A DNA stretch of 64,000 bases from an uncultured Acidobacteriia bacterium (GTDB lineage: Bacteria; Acidobacteriota; Terriglobia; Bryobacterales; Bryobacteraceae). Shown here in pieces: positions 8,784 to 17,119 of this stretch. The DNA is taken from the NCBI GenBank assembly GCA_903875575.1, contig CAIQWJ010000005.1, forward strand, positions 1-64,000, given 5' to 3'. Both the position numbers and the translations under genes were made by a program. Within the stretch, counting starts at the first letter, position 1. Every line of letters begins with the position of its first letter. The notes beneath the pieces were generated by a model that saw only the letters and a program-made list of their open reading frames with translations, was not told the DNA's origin and made no database searches.

Positions 8784-10697
8784 ATGTGCGGCATCGCGGG
8801 ATTCACGGGTAACAGCGGAGGTTCCGGTTTTGGCCCGAAAGACGGGCTGATTGAGCGCATGACGGCCACCATCACGCATCGTGGCCCAGACCAGCAGGGC
8901 GTTTACCGGTCAGAGGGGATTGCGCTGGGGGCGGTCCGCCTTCAGGTGATCGATCTCGATGGCGGCGAACAGCCGGTCCGATCCGGCATTGAAGATGCAG
9001 CCGGTGGTTCCGACGCTGAACACAGCGTAATCGTCTACAACGGCGAAATCTACAATTTTCGGGAACTGCGCGCAGAACTGGAATCGCTTGGTCACACGTT
9101 CCGTTCCGATTGCGATACCGAAGTGGCACTGCGGGCCTTCCTGCAATGGGATACAGGTTGTTTCGCCCGGTTGCGCGGAATGTTCGCGATGGCGATCTGG
9201 TCGGAACGCGACAGACGGCTGGTGCTGGCGCGCGACCGGCTGGGAATTAAGCCGCTCTACATCCGCCGGATCGGGCAGGATCTGGTCTTTGGTTCGGAGA
9301 TCAAGGTATTGCTGGAACACCCGGGAGTGACACGGCGTCTCGACAGGACGGGTCTGAGCGATTTCCTGTCTCTGCTCTACGTGCCCAGTCCGCGGACGCT
9401 GATTGAGGGGATTGAGAAATTGCCCTCCGCTCACTATCTGGAGTGGCAGGATGGTGTGACGAAAATCACGCCATACTGGACGCTGAAATTCGCCCCCGAC
9501 GAATCGATCCGCGAAGAGGATGCAAAGGCCGAATTGGACCGTTTGCTCCGGGCTGCCGTGCGGGAGCAACTGGTGAGCGACGTACCACTGGGGGTTTGGT
9601 CAAGCGGCGGCATCGATTCCTCCACGTTGCTGCATTACGCAGCGGAGCTGGGTGCAGGGCCGATCCAGACTTTCTCCATGGTGTTCGAATCGAAATCCTG
9701 CGACGAGAGTCCGTACTTCCGCGAGATTTCGAAGATCTACGGGACCGGGCATCACGAATTCGAACTAAACCGGGATTCGGCCATCGTTTCCGCGATTGAA
9801 GACTTCGCGTTTTATTCCGATGAGCCCGGTGGGGACGCGGGCGCTCTGCCGGTCTGGTTCCTATCCAAAATGAGCCGTCAGGATGTTACGGTGGCGCTTT
9901 CGGGCGAGGGTGGCGACGAGCTTTTTGGCGGCTACATGACGTACCGGGCAGACGCACTGGCCCGTTATCTGCGCGTCGTGCCGGCCGTGTTCCGCGAGGC
10001 GGCCCTGCGGGCTGCTCATGCTCTGTTGCCCGCTTCGGACGCGAAGATCGGCTTTGAGTATAAGCTCAAGCGGGGAATTGAAGGTTCACTGCTCCATCCG
10101 GATGAAGCCCACCTCTTCTGGAACGGGGCTTTTTCGCGCGCGCAGAAAGAGGAAATCTGGCCCACGGTGCCGCCGCACGAATTGCGGCGGCTGACCGCGG
10201 GCTTGCCTTCCGCACGGGAGATCGGTTTCCTCAACCGCTATTTATTGCTCGACCAGCACTACTATCTGCAGGACAACCTGCTGTGTAAAGTGGATCGCAT
10301 GAGCATGGCTCATTCGCTGGAGGTGCGCCCGCCACTGCTTGACCACAGGATCGTGGAGTTTGCGGCGAGGCTGCCGGAGGGGCTGAAGATCAACGGTTCG
10401 CGACAGAAAGTCATTCTGAAAAGCCTGATGCGGGACAAGCTGCCCGCGTCGATCCTCGCGCGGAAGAAGGCCGGGCTGGACATTCCGGCGCATGAGTGGT
10501 TCCGTGGGCCATTGTTGCCGCTGTTCGAAGATACGGTCAACGAGAATGCGGTAAGGGGCACCGGGTTGTTCGACTATGCGGCCATCCGAAAGATGGTGGA
10601 CGACCACACCAGCCGCCGCATCAATGCCGGATATCAGTTGTGGGCGCTGCTTACGCTGTTTCTCTGGCTGAAAAGGTGGCGCATCGCGACAGTATGA
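8784..10697 (+). CDS. asnB: Asparagine synthase (glutamine-hydrolysing)
   Basis: Class II glutamine amidotransferase fused to an asparagine synthetase domain. MCGIAGF places the nucleophile at Cys2, and the glutaminase landmarks THRGPDQQG and YNGEIYN are present. The synthetase P-loop reads SSGGIDSS near residue 272, followed by LSGEGGDELFGGY. At 637 residues it is full length and carries the extended C-terminus of the AsnB1-like form often found in surface-polysaccharide loci. Degenerate copies of its last ~25 codons occur at 14850-14932 and perhaps 13511-13545, so the 3' end has been duplicated locally. Confidence 0.95.
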   Translation: MCGIAGFTGNSGGSGFGPKDGLIERMTATITHRGPDQQGVYRSEGIALGAVRLQVIDLDGGEQPVRSGIEDAAGGSDAEHSVIVYNGEIYNFRELRAELESLGHTFRSDCDTEVALRAFLQWDTGCFARLRGMFAMAIWSERDRRLVLARDRLGIKPLYIRRIGQDLVFGSEIKVLLEHPGVTRRLDRTGLSDFLSLLYVPSPRTLIEGIEKLPSAHYLEWQDGVTKITPYWTLKFAPDESIREEDAKAELDRLLRAAVREQLVSDVPLGVWSSGGIDSSTLLHYAAELGAGPIQTFSMVFESKSCDESPYFREISKIYGTGHHEFELNRDSAIVSAIEDFAFYSDEPGGDAGALPVWFLSKMSRQDVTVALSGEGGDELFGGYMTYRADALARYLRVVPAVFREAALRAAHALLPASDAKIGFEYKLKRGIEGSLLHPDEAHLFWNGAFSRAQKEEIWPTVPPHELRRLTAGLPSAREIGFLNRYLLLDQHYYLQDNLLCKVDRMSMAHSLEVRPPLLDHRIVEFAARLPEGLKINGSRQKVILKSLMRDKLPASILARKKAGLDIPAHEWFRGPLLPLFEDTVNENAVRGTGLFDYAAIRKMVDDHTSRRINAGYQLWALLTLFLWLKRWRIATV

Positions 10698-10723
10698 GCG
10701 CCGCCGCTCAGGGCTGTTAACGC

Positions 10724-10750
10724 CCATCAGGAAACGTGGTTTTCTGATGG
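10724..10750 (+). terminator. Hairpin downstream of asnB
   Basis: An 11-bp stem (CCATCAGGAAA with TTTTCTGATGG, one G-T pair) around the loop CGTGG lies 27 bases after the asnB stop. There is no clear U-tract after it. It is likely an asnB transcription terminator or 3' stabiliser. Confidence 0.55.
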
Positions 10751-10962
10751 CTTGGCGAAGGATTTACGATCAGGGTCATCCGATCCCGCCGCCGCGATCA
10801 GGGTGCCGTTCGGTACAATTTCACTTTCGACCCTCCCCCGAACGATAGTGACTACCTTGTGACGGAGGAATCGCCCCGGGCTTTGGAGTACCGCTCCTTT
10901 TGCGCGCGGCTCGGAATGATGTGGCGGTCGCGAATCGGAAAGCAGGAAGGCGGGCGGGACGC

Positions 10963-13437
10963 ATGGGCCGTTACATCATCACCGGAGGACTTCTGCTCGC
11001 GTGGCTGGCGGCCGCGCAGACCAGCACGCTGAATGTCTCTCATGACCTTACGACCCTGAAGATCACGACGCAGAACATGACGCCGAATGTGGCGGCACTG
11101 GATTCGCAGCCTCTTTTCACGGCGGCCGCAGCGTATGCACGTACCAACGGCATCAGCACTATTACGGCCGATCCGGGTTCGTACTACTTTCTGACCTCTC
11201 CGTCTGGTCGGGACGCCTATCTGAATCTGGCGAATCTCAGCAATCTCACAATTGACCTCGCGGGTTCCGATCTCTATTTCCAGTCGGGCAGCTGGACCGG
11301 CATCTGGTGCACCAACTGCCAGAACGTGCGATTCCTCAATTTCACGATGGACGCGCTGCAACTGCCTTACACGCAGATCAAAGTCACATCCGCTGACGCG
11401 GCGAGCGGGCGAATCAGCTACAGCCCTTTCGGCAACTGGGAACCGGCGACAAACTTCAACGTCATCCGCAACCCATCGGGCACGGCACTGGAGCCGCTTT
11501 ATGCTTTTGTCTTTCGCAACGGGACGCCGCTTCGAACGACAAGCCGGATGAGCGTGCAGCGACCGATCGGTGCGACGTCGCTTACGGTGGCAAGCGACGG
11601 GTCGCCATGGTCCAATCCTGCGCAGCTGGCGAGCGTTCAGGCCGGCGACGTCATCGTTCTCTCCGCGCGCGCCGGCACTCCCACACTGAACATCAGTGGC
11701 GGCGGCAACAATACCGTCCGAAACGTGTCGGTTTACTATGGAGGCGGCGTTGGCGTTATGTTGCAGGCGTGCCCCGGCGCGGTGGTGGATCAGGTGCTGG
11801 TGATTCCGCGGCCCGGGACCGACCGGCTGATGAGTTCGAATGCCGACGGTATCGGCGCGATTCAACTGGGACAGAACCTGACGATTCGCCGCTCGCGGGT
11901 GAGACGGACGGGAGACGATGGCATGTCGCCCAACTCTCAGCAGTTGGCCATTGTGACGGGTCAGCCGGCGACGCGCACCGTGCAGGTGAATCGTTCGGGG
12001 TATTCGGACTTTGCCAACGGCACGGCGGTGCAGTTCATCGATAATGCTACCGGATTCACGGCGGTGACGGCGAAAATCGTGTCACAGGATCCGCCCTATA
12101 GTACGGCCACGCCTGCATTCGGCAGCGCGGTAACGCTGGTGTTCGACCAGGATATTCCGGTGCTGGCGAAGAGCGATGCGATGGTTTACGCGGACGCGGC
12201 ATTTCGCGGGGCGGGTCTGCTGATGGAGAACAATCTGGTGCAGGATGTGGTATTCGCGAGGGGCATGAGTCTGTGGGGGCTGCAGGGCGGAACGATCAGC
12301 GGCAACATGATCCGCAATGTTCCGATGAGCGCCATCAACGTACTGGAAAAGACGTCGACCGAAAACTGGATGACCGGCCCTGTGGCGAATGTCACGCTGC
12401 GGGCCAACGCGATTGAACAATACTCGGGAGCTTATGGCACAGCCCTGAACCATGGGCTGGCGGGCATCGATATCTATGCGACCGACCTGAACAGTGCGTT
12501 CGTGGCGGGCAGTCCGTTTCAGAACCTGACGATCAGTAACAACTTCATCGGTGCTGGAGCGTATTCAGGCATGCTGGTGGGGAATACGAATGGTGCCGTG
12601 CTGGCGGACAATACGCTGATGAACGTTGCGACGAATCCGGCCGCCAACAATCCCTCCGCGGCGTTTGCCCGGCTGGTGAGTCAGCCTGTTGCGATCAATA
12701 ACAGCGTCGGCATCTCGCAGACGGGCAACACGGTGGATAACGTTGCGGCCCAGGCATTTATTACCTCCGCGATCAGCTATTCGAATGAAGCGGTCGCGCC
12801 GGATTCGTGGGCCGCGGTATTTGGTTCGAAGCTGGCGGCCCGAACGGATGTGGCGTCGACGAGTCCGTTCCCGACAACCTTAGACCAGGTAACGGTGGCG
12901 ATCAAAGACAGCCTGGGAGTCGTGCGACTGGCTCCGATCTGGTTTGTTTCGCCGGGGCAAATCAACTTTCTGGTTCCATCGGACTGCGCGGCGGGGGCGG
13001 CAGTGGTGACGGTGAGTTCGGGGGGCGTCGTGGCGGGGCGGGGCGCCATCCTGATCGACACGCTGGCCCCGGCGCTTTTTTCTGCGGATGGCAGCGGGGG
13101 CGGACCAGGGCTGGGGCAGGCTGTGGTGACGAAACCGGACGGGACGCAGAAGTATTCGGAACTGAGTCAACCGATTGACACGGGTTCGGGCGGGGATGTC
13201 GCAACGCTGGTGCTGTATGCGACGGGGGTCCGGGGTTTCACGTCGCTCAGCGGAGTGGTGGCATACATCGGCGGAGTGCGGGCACCGGCGCAATATGCGG
13301 GGGTGGTGGGGACGTATTTCGGTCTGGATCAGATCAATGTAAATGTTCCGGCGCAATTGCGCGGCGCGGGTGCGGTCACGCTGCAGTTGTCGGTGAACGG
13401 GCTGATGAGCAACTCGCTGCAGCTTGTGATTCACTAA
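10963..13437 (+). CDS. Secreted beta-helix protein with Solibacter-type C-terminal domain (TIGR03437)
   Basis: Starting at ATG 10963 gives a clean signal peptide (MGRYIITGGLLLAWLAAAQT); the longer frame from 10900 would bury it behind 21 charged residues. The middle (about 40-620) is a right-handed parallel beta-helix of the pectate-lyase/polygalacturonase type, with Asn-rich ladders such as NLSNLTIDLAGSDLYF and RRSRVRRTGDDGMSPNS. The last ~215 residues (from WAAVFGSKLA to the end, with PIWFVSPGQINFLVPS and GLDQINVNVPAQLRG) match the domain catalogued as TIGR03437, seen as a terminal module on exported Solibacter proteins. A polysaccharide-binding or -cleaving role is likely, but no catalytic site can be assigned. 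Confidence 0.85.
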   Translation: MGRYIITGGLLLAWLAAAQTSTLNVSHDLTTLKITTQNMTPNVAALDSQPLFTAAAAYARTNGISTITADPGSYYFLTSPSGRDAYLNLANLSNLTIDLAGSDLYFQSGSWTGIWCTNCQNVRFLNFTMDALQLPYTQIKVTSADAASGRISYSPFGNWEPATNFNVIRNPSGTALEPLYAFVFRNGTPLRTTSRMSVQRPIGATSLTVASDGSPWSNPAQLASVQAGDVIVLSARAGTPTLNISGGGNNTVRNVSVYYGGGVGVMLQACPGAVVDQVLVIPRPGTDRLMSSNADGIGAIQLGQNLTIRRSRVRRTGDDGMSPNSQQLAIVTGQPATRTVQVNRSGYSDFANGTAVQFIDNATGFTAVTAKIVSQDPPYSTATPAFGSAVTLVFDQDIPVLAKSDAMVYADAAFRGAGLLMENNLVQDVVFARGMSLWGLQGGTISGNMIRNVPMSAINVLEKTSTENWMTGPVANVTLRANAIEQYSGAYGTALNHGLAGIDIYATDLNSAFVAGSPFQNLTISNNFIGAGAYSGMLVGNTNGAVLADNTLMNVATNPAANNPSAAFARLVSQPVAINNSVGISQTGNTVDNVAAQAFITSAISYSNEAVAPDSWAAVFGSKLAARTDVASTSPFPTTLDQVTVAIKDSLGVVRLAPIWFVSPGQINFLVPSDCAAGAAVVTVSSGGVVAGRGAILIDTLAPALFSADGSGGGPGLGQAVVTKPDGTQKYSELSQPIDTGSGGDVATLVLYATGVRGFTSLSGVVAYIGGVRAPAQYAGVVGTYFGLDQINVNVPAQLRGAGAVTLQLSVNGLMSNSLQLVIH

Positions 13438-13510
13438 ACGCCCGGCCGTCCCACCGCTGCCAGAGGGTCCGGGTTCGGGAAACGTGGCTTCCTCGCAGCG
13501 GATGATTTCG

Positions 13511-13545
13511 CATACCGGGCGATTCAACTGGTTCCGCCTGAAGAC
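13511..13545 (+). pseudogene. Possible very decayed asnB 3' relic
   Basis: The stretch starts CATACCGGG and continues to GCCTGAAGA, matching the two ends of the clearer asnB relic at 14856-14910 with the middle deleted. It sits the same distance (about 90 bases) before a copy of the hypothetical gene's tail as the clearer relic does. Taken alone the match is too short to be sure. Confidence 0.35.
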
Positions 13546-13596
13546 AGATTAGGCTGCTTCGGTCACGGCTCTGATGTATGCAGCGGCGTTCGGTGC

Positions 13597-13690
13597 GGTC
13601 AGAGCAGGCGTTCGAGTTCCGTCGCCAGGTAGTCGATCACGTTCCAGCAGGTGCTGGTTGAGAGATGGACGCCGCCGTGCAGGACATAGC
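13597..13690 (-). pseudogene. Relic of the 3' end of the 14955-15500 gene
   Basis: About 40 bases (13597-13640) match 14953-14996, the last codons of the intact hypothetical gene, with few differences. A second block at 13672-13690 matches 15123-15143 (RRYVLRGG-coding part). The sequence between them is deleted or scrambled. The minus-strand reading shows the same C-terminal ATELERLL-type ending. Confidence 0.65.
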
Positions 13691-13792
13691 GGCTGAGCAG
13701 GGCAGGCCGATGCCATTTCAAATCCGTTTTGCGGAGCGATGCATCAACACTCGGAGTTCGTGGCAGGGGGCTGAAGGTGTAAGCTAAGCTCG

Positions 13793-14848
13793 ATGTGGAA
13801 ATGCCTGATGCTGCTGGCTGTGCTGGCTGGTGCGGGGTTCTCGCAGGATATCAGCCGTGACTTGCCTTACGTCTCCGTCGATATCCGCAGGGCACCTGTC
13901 GCGCCGAAGACCGCGGGTGGGTACCTGCTGCAATACGAGCTTTTCGTGACCAACTGGTACGACAAAGACATCACCATTCGGGCCGTCGACATCCTCGCCG
14001 GTGATGTCCTTGTGCAAAGACTCGAGGCTATTGAGGGCCTGTTCCCGGTCGGCAGTGGGCAAACCGCGAACATCGGCCCCAGACAGACGACCACGCTGGT
14101 ATTGTCGGGGGTCGCGAACAATCTCCCAACAAAACTCGACCACCGCATCCACTTTCGTATTGTCGGCGATTCGCAGGACACGGTTGTCCTCTATCCGGGA
14201 ACGCCAGTCCATAAAGACGCTGTGCGGCTTCAACCGCCACTCAGGGGTGACTCGTGGGTCGTGATGGCGGGGCCTGGCGGCAACAACCACCACACCGCAG
14301 GCGTTCTGCAATTTGACGGGCGCAACCTCGTCCCGCAGCGCTTTGCCATCGACTTCATGAGGTCCTGGGACGATGGCCAACTGGTCCATGGGGACCGCGC
14401 GAATGTCCACAACTATCGAGCTTACGGTGCCGAAGTTTTCGCCGTCGCCGACGCCCGGGTCATTTTCGTACGCGACGACATTCCCGATAACCCCGGGCAA
14501 GCGAAGGCCAACGCACTTCCGGATACGCTCGCCAATCTCGGCGGAAATCGAGTGGTTCTCGATCTGGGCGACGGCAGGTTCGCCAGCTATATGCACGTTC
14601 AGCCAGGGTCGATACGGGTGAAAGCGGGGGACAGCGTCCGAGTGGGCGACGTGCTGGCGCTCGTGGGAAACTCAGGCGCGCCCGCCCCGCATCTGCATTT
14701 TCAGGTAAATGACGGGCCGGGGCCGATGATCTCCGAAGGGCTCCCTTACGTGTTTGACTCGTTCGTACGGGACGGGAAGAAGGTTGCCGAGCAGATTCCA
14801 CTGGATGGCTGGGTGGTCGGCTTCGAGAGCGCAGTTCCCCAACGTTAG
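13793..14848 (+). CDS. Secreted M23 (LytM-type) metallopeptidase domain protein
   Basis: 351 residues with a signal peptide (MWKCLMLLAVLAGAGFSQ). Residues 40-150 look like a beta-sandwich domain. Residues 180-330 are an M23 domain: NLVPQRFAIDFM supplies the Asp ligand (D187), YMHVQPGSIRVKAGDSV carries H268, and PHLHFQV carries the metal and catalytic His pair 300/302. The usual first His of the HxxxD motif is Gln here (QRFAID), as in many secreted M23 relatives, so peptidoglycan hydrolysis is likely but not certain. The gene directly abuts an asnB relic on its 3' side. Confidence 0.85.
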   Translation: MWKCLMLLAVLAGAGFSQDISRDLPYVSVDIRRAPVAPKTAGGYLLQYELFVTNWYDKDITIRAVDILAGDVLVQRLEAIEGLFPVGSGQTANIGPRQTTTLVLSGVANNLPTKLDHRIHFRIVGDSQDTVVLYPGTPVHKDAVRLQPPLRGDSWVVMAGPGGNNHHTAGVLQFDGRNLVPQRFAIDFMRSWDDGQLVHGDRANVHNYRAYGAEVFAVADARVIFVRDDIPDNPGQAKANALPDTLANLGGNRVVLDLGDGRFASYMHVQPGSIRVKAGDSVRVGDVLALVGNSGAPAPHLHFQVNDGPGPMISEGLPYVFDSFVRDGKKVAEQIPLDGWVVGFESAVPQR

Positions 14849-14932
14849 TCGCATCCATACCGGGTATCAGTTGTGTGCGCTGCTGATAGTTTTTCTCTGC
14901 CTGAAGAGATGGCGCATCGTGACGGCCTGAGC
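14844..14932 (+). pseudogene. Relic of the asnB C-terminus
   Basis: Translation after the M23 stop gives SRIHTGYQLCALLIVFLC and then LKRWRIVTA followed by a stop. The true AsnB tail reads SRRINAGYQLWALLTLFLW then LKRWRIATV stop. About four in five bases match by eye over some 83 bases, and the similarity continues a few bases past the stop. No other part of asnB is present. Confidence 0.85.
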
Positions 14933-14954
14933 GCCGCAGCCTGGGCGCCGCAGA

Positions 14955-15500
14955 TCAGAGCAGACGTTCCAGTTCCGTCGCCAGGTAATCGAGAGTCAGG
15001 ATGCCAGTGCGGTAAGTGCGCGCGTCGAAGAAATGCCATTCCGCCCCGGTATCGTGTGGGCAATAGAAGATCTGCTGCTCATCCACCGTATCGTGTTCCA
15101 GTAAATCCTGATTGAAAGAGCGGACGCCACCCCGCAGAACATAGCGACGCCGGAAGTCCTCCATGGAAAAAGACTCTTCGGTGGCCGCGAATTCGATCTG
15201 CAGCAATCGGCCGCGCAGGCTGATCTGAAACAGATTCGGAATTCCGTCGTTAAAGCTCTTCTGGGTCCACTCGGGAGGATCGAGTATGAGGGCTGGCTGC
15301 GTCAGTCTGCCGTTGAGCTCATCCACAAACTCCCGGCACAACCGGTAGAGCGACTCCGCGCCCTGAAGCCTGAGGCCGTCGACAAGCGCGTTCTCGTCGA
15401 TCTTCCGCTGATCGCGGGCGGCAACGGCCTCAATCGCCTGCGCCAGTCGGCCCAGTCGATCCTTCGGGTGGCGTTTCCATTTCACGTCCGATCCAAACAA
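14955..15500 (-). CDS. Conserved hypothetical protein coupled to a regulator
   Basis: 181 residues, soluble, family not recognised. Landmarks are RLAQAIEAVAARDQRKIDEN near the start, then WTQKSFNDGIPNLFQIS and DEQQIFYCPHDTGAEWHFF. Its start lies 71 bases inside the upstream regulator gene, so the two are probably translationally coupled; a GTG five codons further in (15485) is an alternative. Its tail is duplicated as a relic at 13597-13690. It could be the effector whose expression the upstream HTH protein controls, but nothing in the sequence shows its activity. Confidence 0.65.
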   Translation of the reverse strand: MFGSDVKWKRHPKDRLGRLAQAIEAVAARDQRKIDENALVDGLRLQGAESLYRLCREFVDELNGRLTQPALILDPPEWTQKSFNDGIPNLFQISLRGRLLQIEFAATEESFSMEDFRRRYVLRGGVRSFNQDLLEHDTVDEQQIFYCPHDTGAEWHFFDARTYRTGILTLDYLATELERLL

Positions 15501-16131
15501 TGCGTGCCCTCACTATGTCAAGAATACTTCTGCCCTGGAGCGGTATCGGCTGCCAGTGCCGGAGTTCGGAGCCGACGCCGTCCGGCTCGCTGCTGGATTC
15601 AATGACTTTTCCGGCGCGTCTCACGTATCTTACACGCAGCCCGCCGGTTTCCGCCACCACCCAGCAGGTGACAGGGCTGAGCCCGAGCCGAAGGGCGGGG
15701 TCCCGATCCAGCAGCACCAGATCTCCTCGCCTGCACGCGGACGGCAAAGCCAGATCCGGCGAGAGGTAGCCGCACAACGGGTCCACCAGGTTTTCCGCCA
15801 GATTGGCGGGGAATGGCATAAGACCCTGAAATACGTCGAAAGATGCCGCTGTTCCGGGGCCTATCCGGTTCCGCAGGAGCGGCACGGGGATAATCCGGGA
15901 TGCCCCGGCGGCTTTGGCGGACCAGAGGATCTGGGGGATGGAAGTATCCAGCGCCTGCATCAGGCGATCCGCGGAATCCGGCGAAAGCACGCGTATCCCC
16001 TTCAGAACATTGTGCATGTGGGGCTGGGAAATACCTGCTTTACGGGCAAGACTCCGCTCGCTGATCTCGCCGGAGTGTACACGGTGACGAGCCAGTTCGA
16101 TGAGCCTCTGGCAGAGCTCCGCTATGAACAG
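15430..16131 (-). CDS. HTH regulator with LexA/S24-like C-terminal domain
   Basis: The frame upstream of the only ATG (16017) is open and encodes an obvious XRE-type helix-turn-helix (SERSLARKAGISQPHMHNVL), so the gene must start before 16017. No ATG, GTG or TTG exists between the upstream stop and that helix. CTG at 16131, 13 bases after GGGAGG, is the best candidate. The C-terminal half resembles the S24 fold (RRGDLVLLDRDPALRL; ILDIVRARIVWIGRE), but the catalytic Ser/Lys pair is not where it should be, so autocleavage is unlikely. It is divergent from the 16307 gene with tandem repeats between them, and probably represses its own coupled operon. Confidence 0.6.
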   Translation of the reverse strand: MFIAELCQRLIELARHRVHSGEISERSLARKAGISQPHMHNVLKGIRVLSPDSADRLMQALDTSIPQILWSAKAAGASRIIPVPLLRNRIGPGTAASFDVFQGLMPFPANLAENLVDPLCGYLSPDLALPSACRRGDLVLLDRDPALRLGLSPVTCWVVAETGGLRVRYVRRAGKVIESSSEPDGVGSELRHWQPIPLQGRSILDIVRARIVWIGREMETPPEGSTGPTGAGD

Positions 16132-16223
16132 TTGAGAAACCGCCGCCTCCCGCCCCGGTATATTTCCCGCAGAAATAGGTCAGTACATTACGGTACACCA
16201 GAGGCATCAGGCGATACCCTCAT

Positions 16224-16241
16224 AAGTACTGGAAGTACTGG
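16224..16241. promoter_or_regulatory. Tandem 9-bp operator-like repeat
   Basis: Two adjacent copies of AAGTACTGG, each centred on the palindrome AGTACT, lie between the divergent regulator gene and the 16307 gene. Spacing and position fit binding sites for the HTH regulator. Function is inferred. Confidence 0.5.
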
Positions 16242-16306
16242 ATAACGAAGGTGAACCGCGTTCATAACCATAAATTGCCGAAATAATTTTTGCCTTTTTT
16301 CAATAA

Positions 16307-17047
16307 ATGAGAGACATTATAAAAAGAATTCGGCGGCGCCTTTGGCGTGGGCCGGAAGGAGCGTACTTGACTTTTGACTGGAGCAGTTCCGAAGCCGTAG
16401 GTTTGGCGAGAGAGCGTTGCACGCATTGCCTGGGAAATGGATTGCGTCGCCGCGGGAAGGTACCGGAAACGGCACCCTGCAGTTGTGTTTTGCGAAAGAT
16501 CTTCCGGAGTTGTTATGCGAAGTTCCGGTCCTGTGCAACGAAGGAGAAGCACATGGGCAAGGTTCGTCTGGAGGCGGTAAAAGGCTCGAATTCGAGCTTC
16601 TGCTGGGGCATGAAAGACGAAGAGTATATGGCGGACTTTTGCCTGGTCAGCCGGCGGGCGCTGGACCCGGCGGAGTACCAGTTGTTCCGTTATCATTTTC
16701 TGCTGGGGGCGGACTGGAAGCTGTGCTGCCGGCGCCTGAAGATGGACCGGGGCAGTTTCTTCCATCATGTCTACCGGATCGAGCAGAAGCTCGGAAAGGT
16801 CTACCGGGAGTTGCGTCCGTTTGCGTTATTTCCGCTGGACGAGTATTTCGGTGGAACGGTGCGCAAGGCACTGCCTCCGGAGTATTCAGCGTTGAGACTT
16901 GACGAAGTGGAAGGCGCTTTTGAAACCGGCTCCGACTCCACCCTGGATGAGTGGACCAGTCGCGATGTGGCGGCGGGGAATGTGGTGGAAATGCCTTTGC
17001 GAAGAATCGGGAAACCGCTTCGGGCGCCAATCAGGAAGGTCGCCTGA
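16307..17047 (+). CDS. Cys-rich N-terminus plus HTH-like protein, unknown function
   Basis: 246 residues. The N-terminal part has a zinc-knuckle pattern (CTHCLGNGLRRRG, then CSCVLRKIFRSC). The C-terminal part is helical (EYMADFCLVSRRALDPAEYQ; DWKLCCRRLKMDRGSFFHHV), with a spacing that resembles sigma region 4 or another HTH. I have no name for the family. ATG 16553, with AAGGAG seven bases upstream, could produce a 164-residue version without the Cys-rich part, so there may be two products. The region just before 16307 is unusually AT-rich and likely holds the promoter. Confidence 0.6.
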   Translation: MRDIIKRIRRRLWRGPEGAYLTFDWSSSEAVGLARERCTHCLGNGLRRRGKVPETAPCSCVLRKIFRSCYAKFRSCATKEKHMGKVRLEAVKGSNSSFCWGMKDEEYMADFCLVSRRALDPAEYQLFRYHFLLGADWKLCCRRLKMDRGSFFHHVYRIEQKLGKVYRELRPFALFPLDEYFGGTVRKALPPEYSALRLDEVEGAFETGSDSTLDEWTSRDVAAGNVVEMPLRRIGKPLRAPIRKVA

Positions 17048-17062
17048 GGGCGGTCAAGTGAC

Positions 17063-17098
17063 CCTTTGGACACGTCGTGGCCACGACGTGTCCAAAGG
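17063..17098. terminator. 36-bp perfect palindrome between convergent genes
   Basis: A perfect inverted repeat with arms of 18 bases and no spacer, starting CCTTTGGACACG and ending with its complement. It lies between the end of the 16307 gene and the end of ftsZ, so it can act as a bidirectional terminator. No T-tract flanks it on either side. Confidence 0.7.
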
Positions 17099-17119
17099 CG
17101 AACGGCCGTTGCACGGGGT

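Larger units (their letters stand above)
13438..13792. other. Intergenic stretch with relic sequences
   Basis: 355 bases without an intact gene. It holds the two relics described separately (13511-13545 and 13597-13690). The short stretch before the M23 peptidase start has no obvious promoter or strong ribosome site. Confidence 0.5.
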
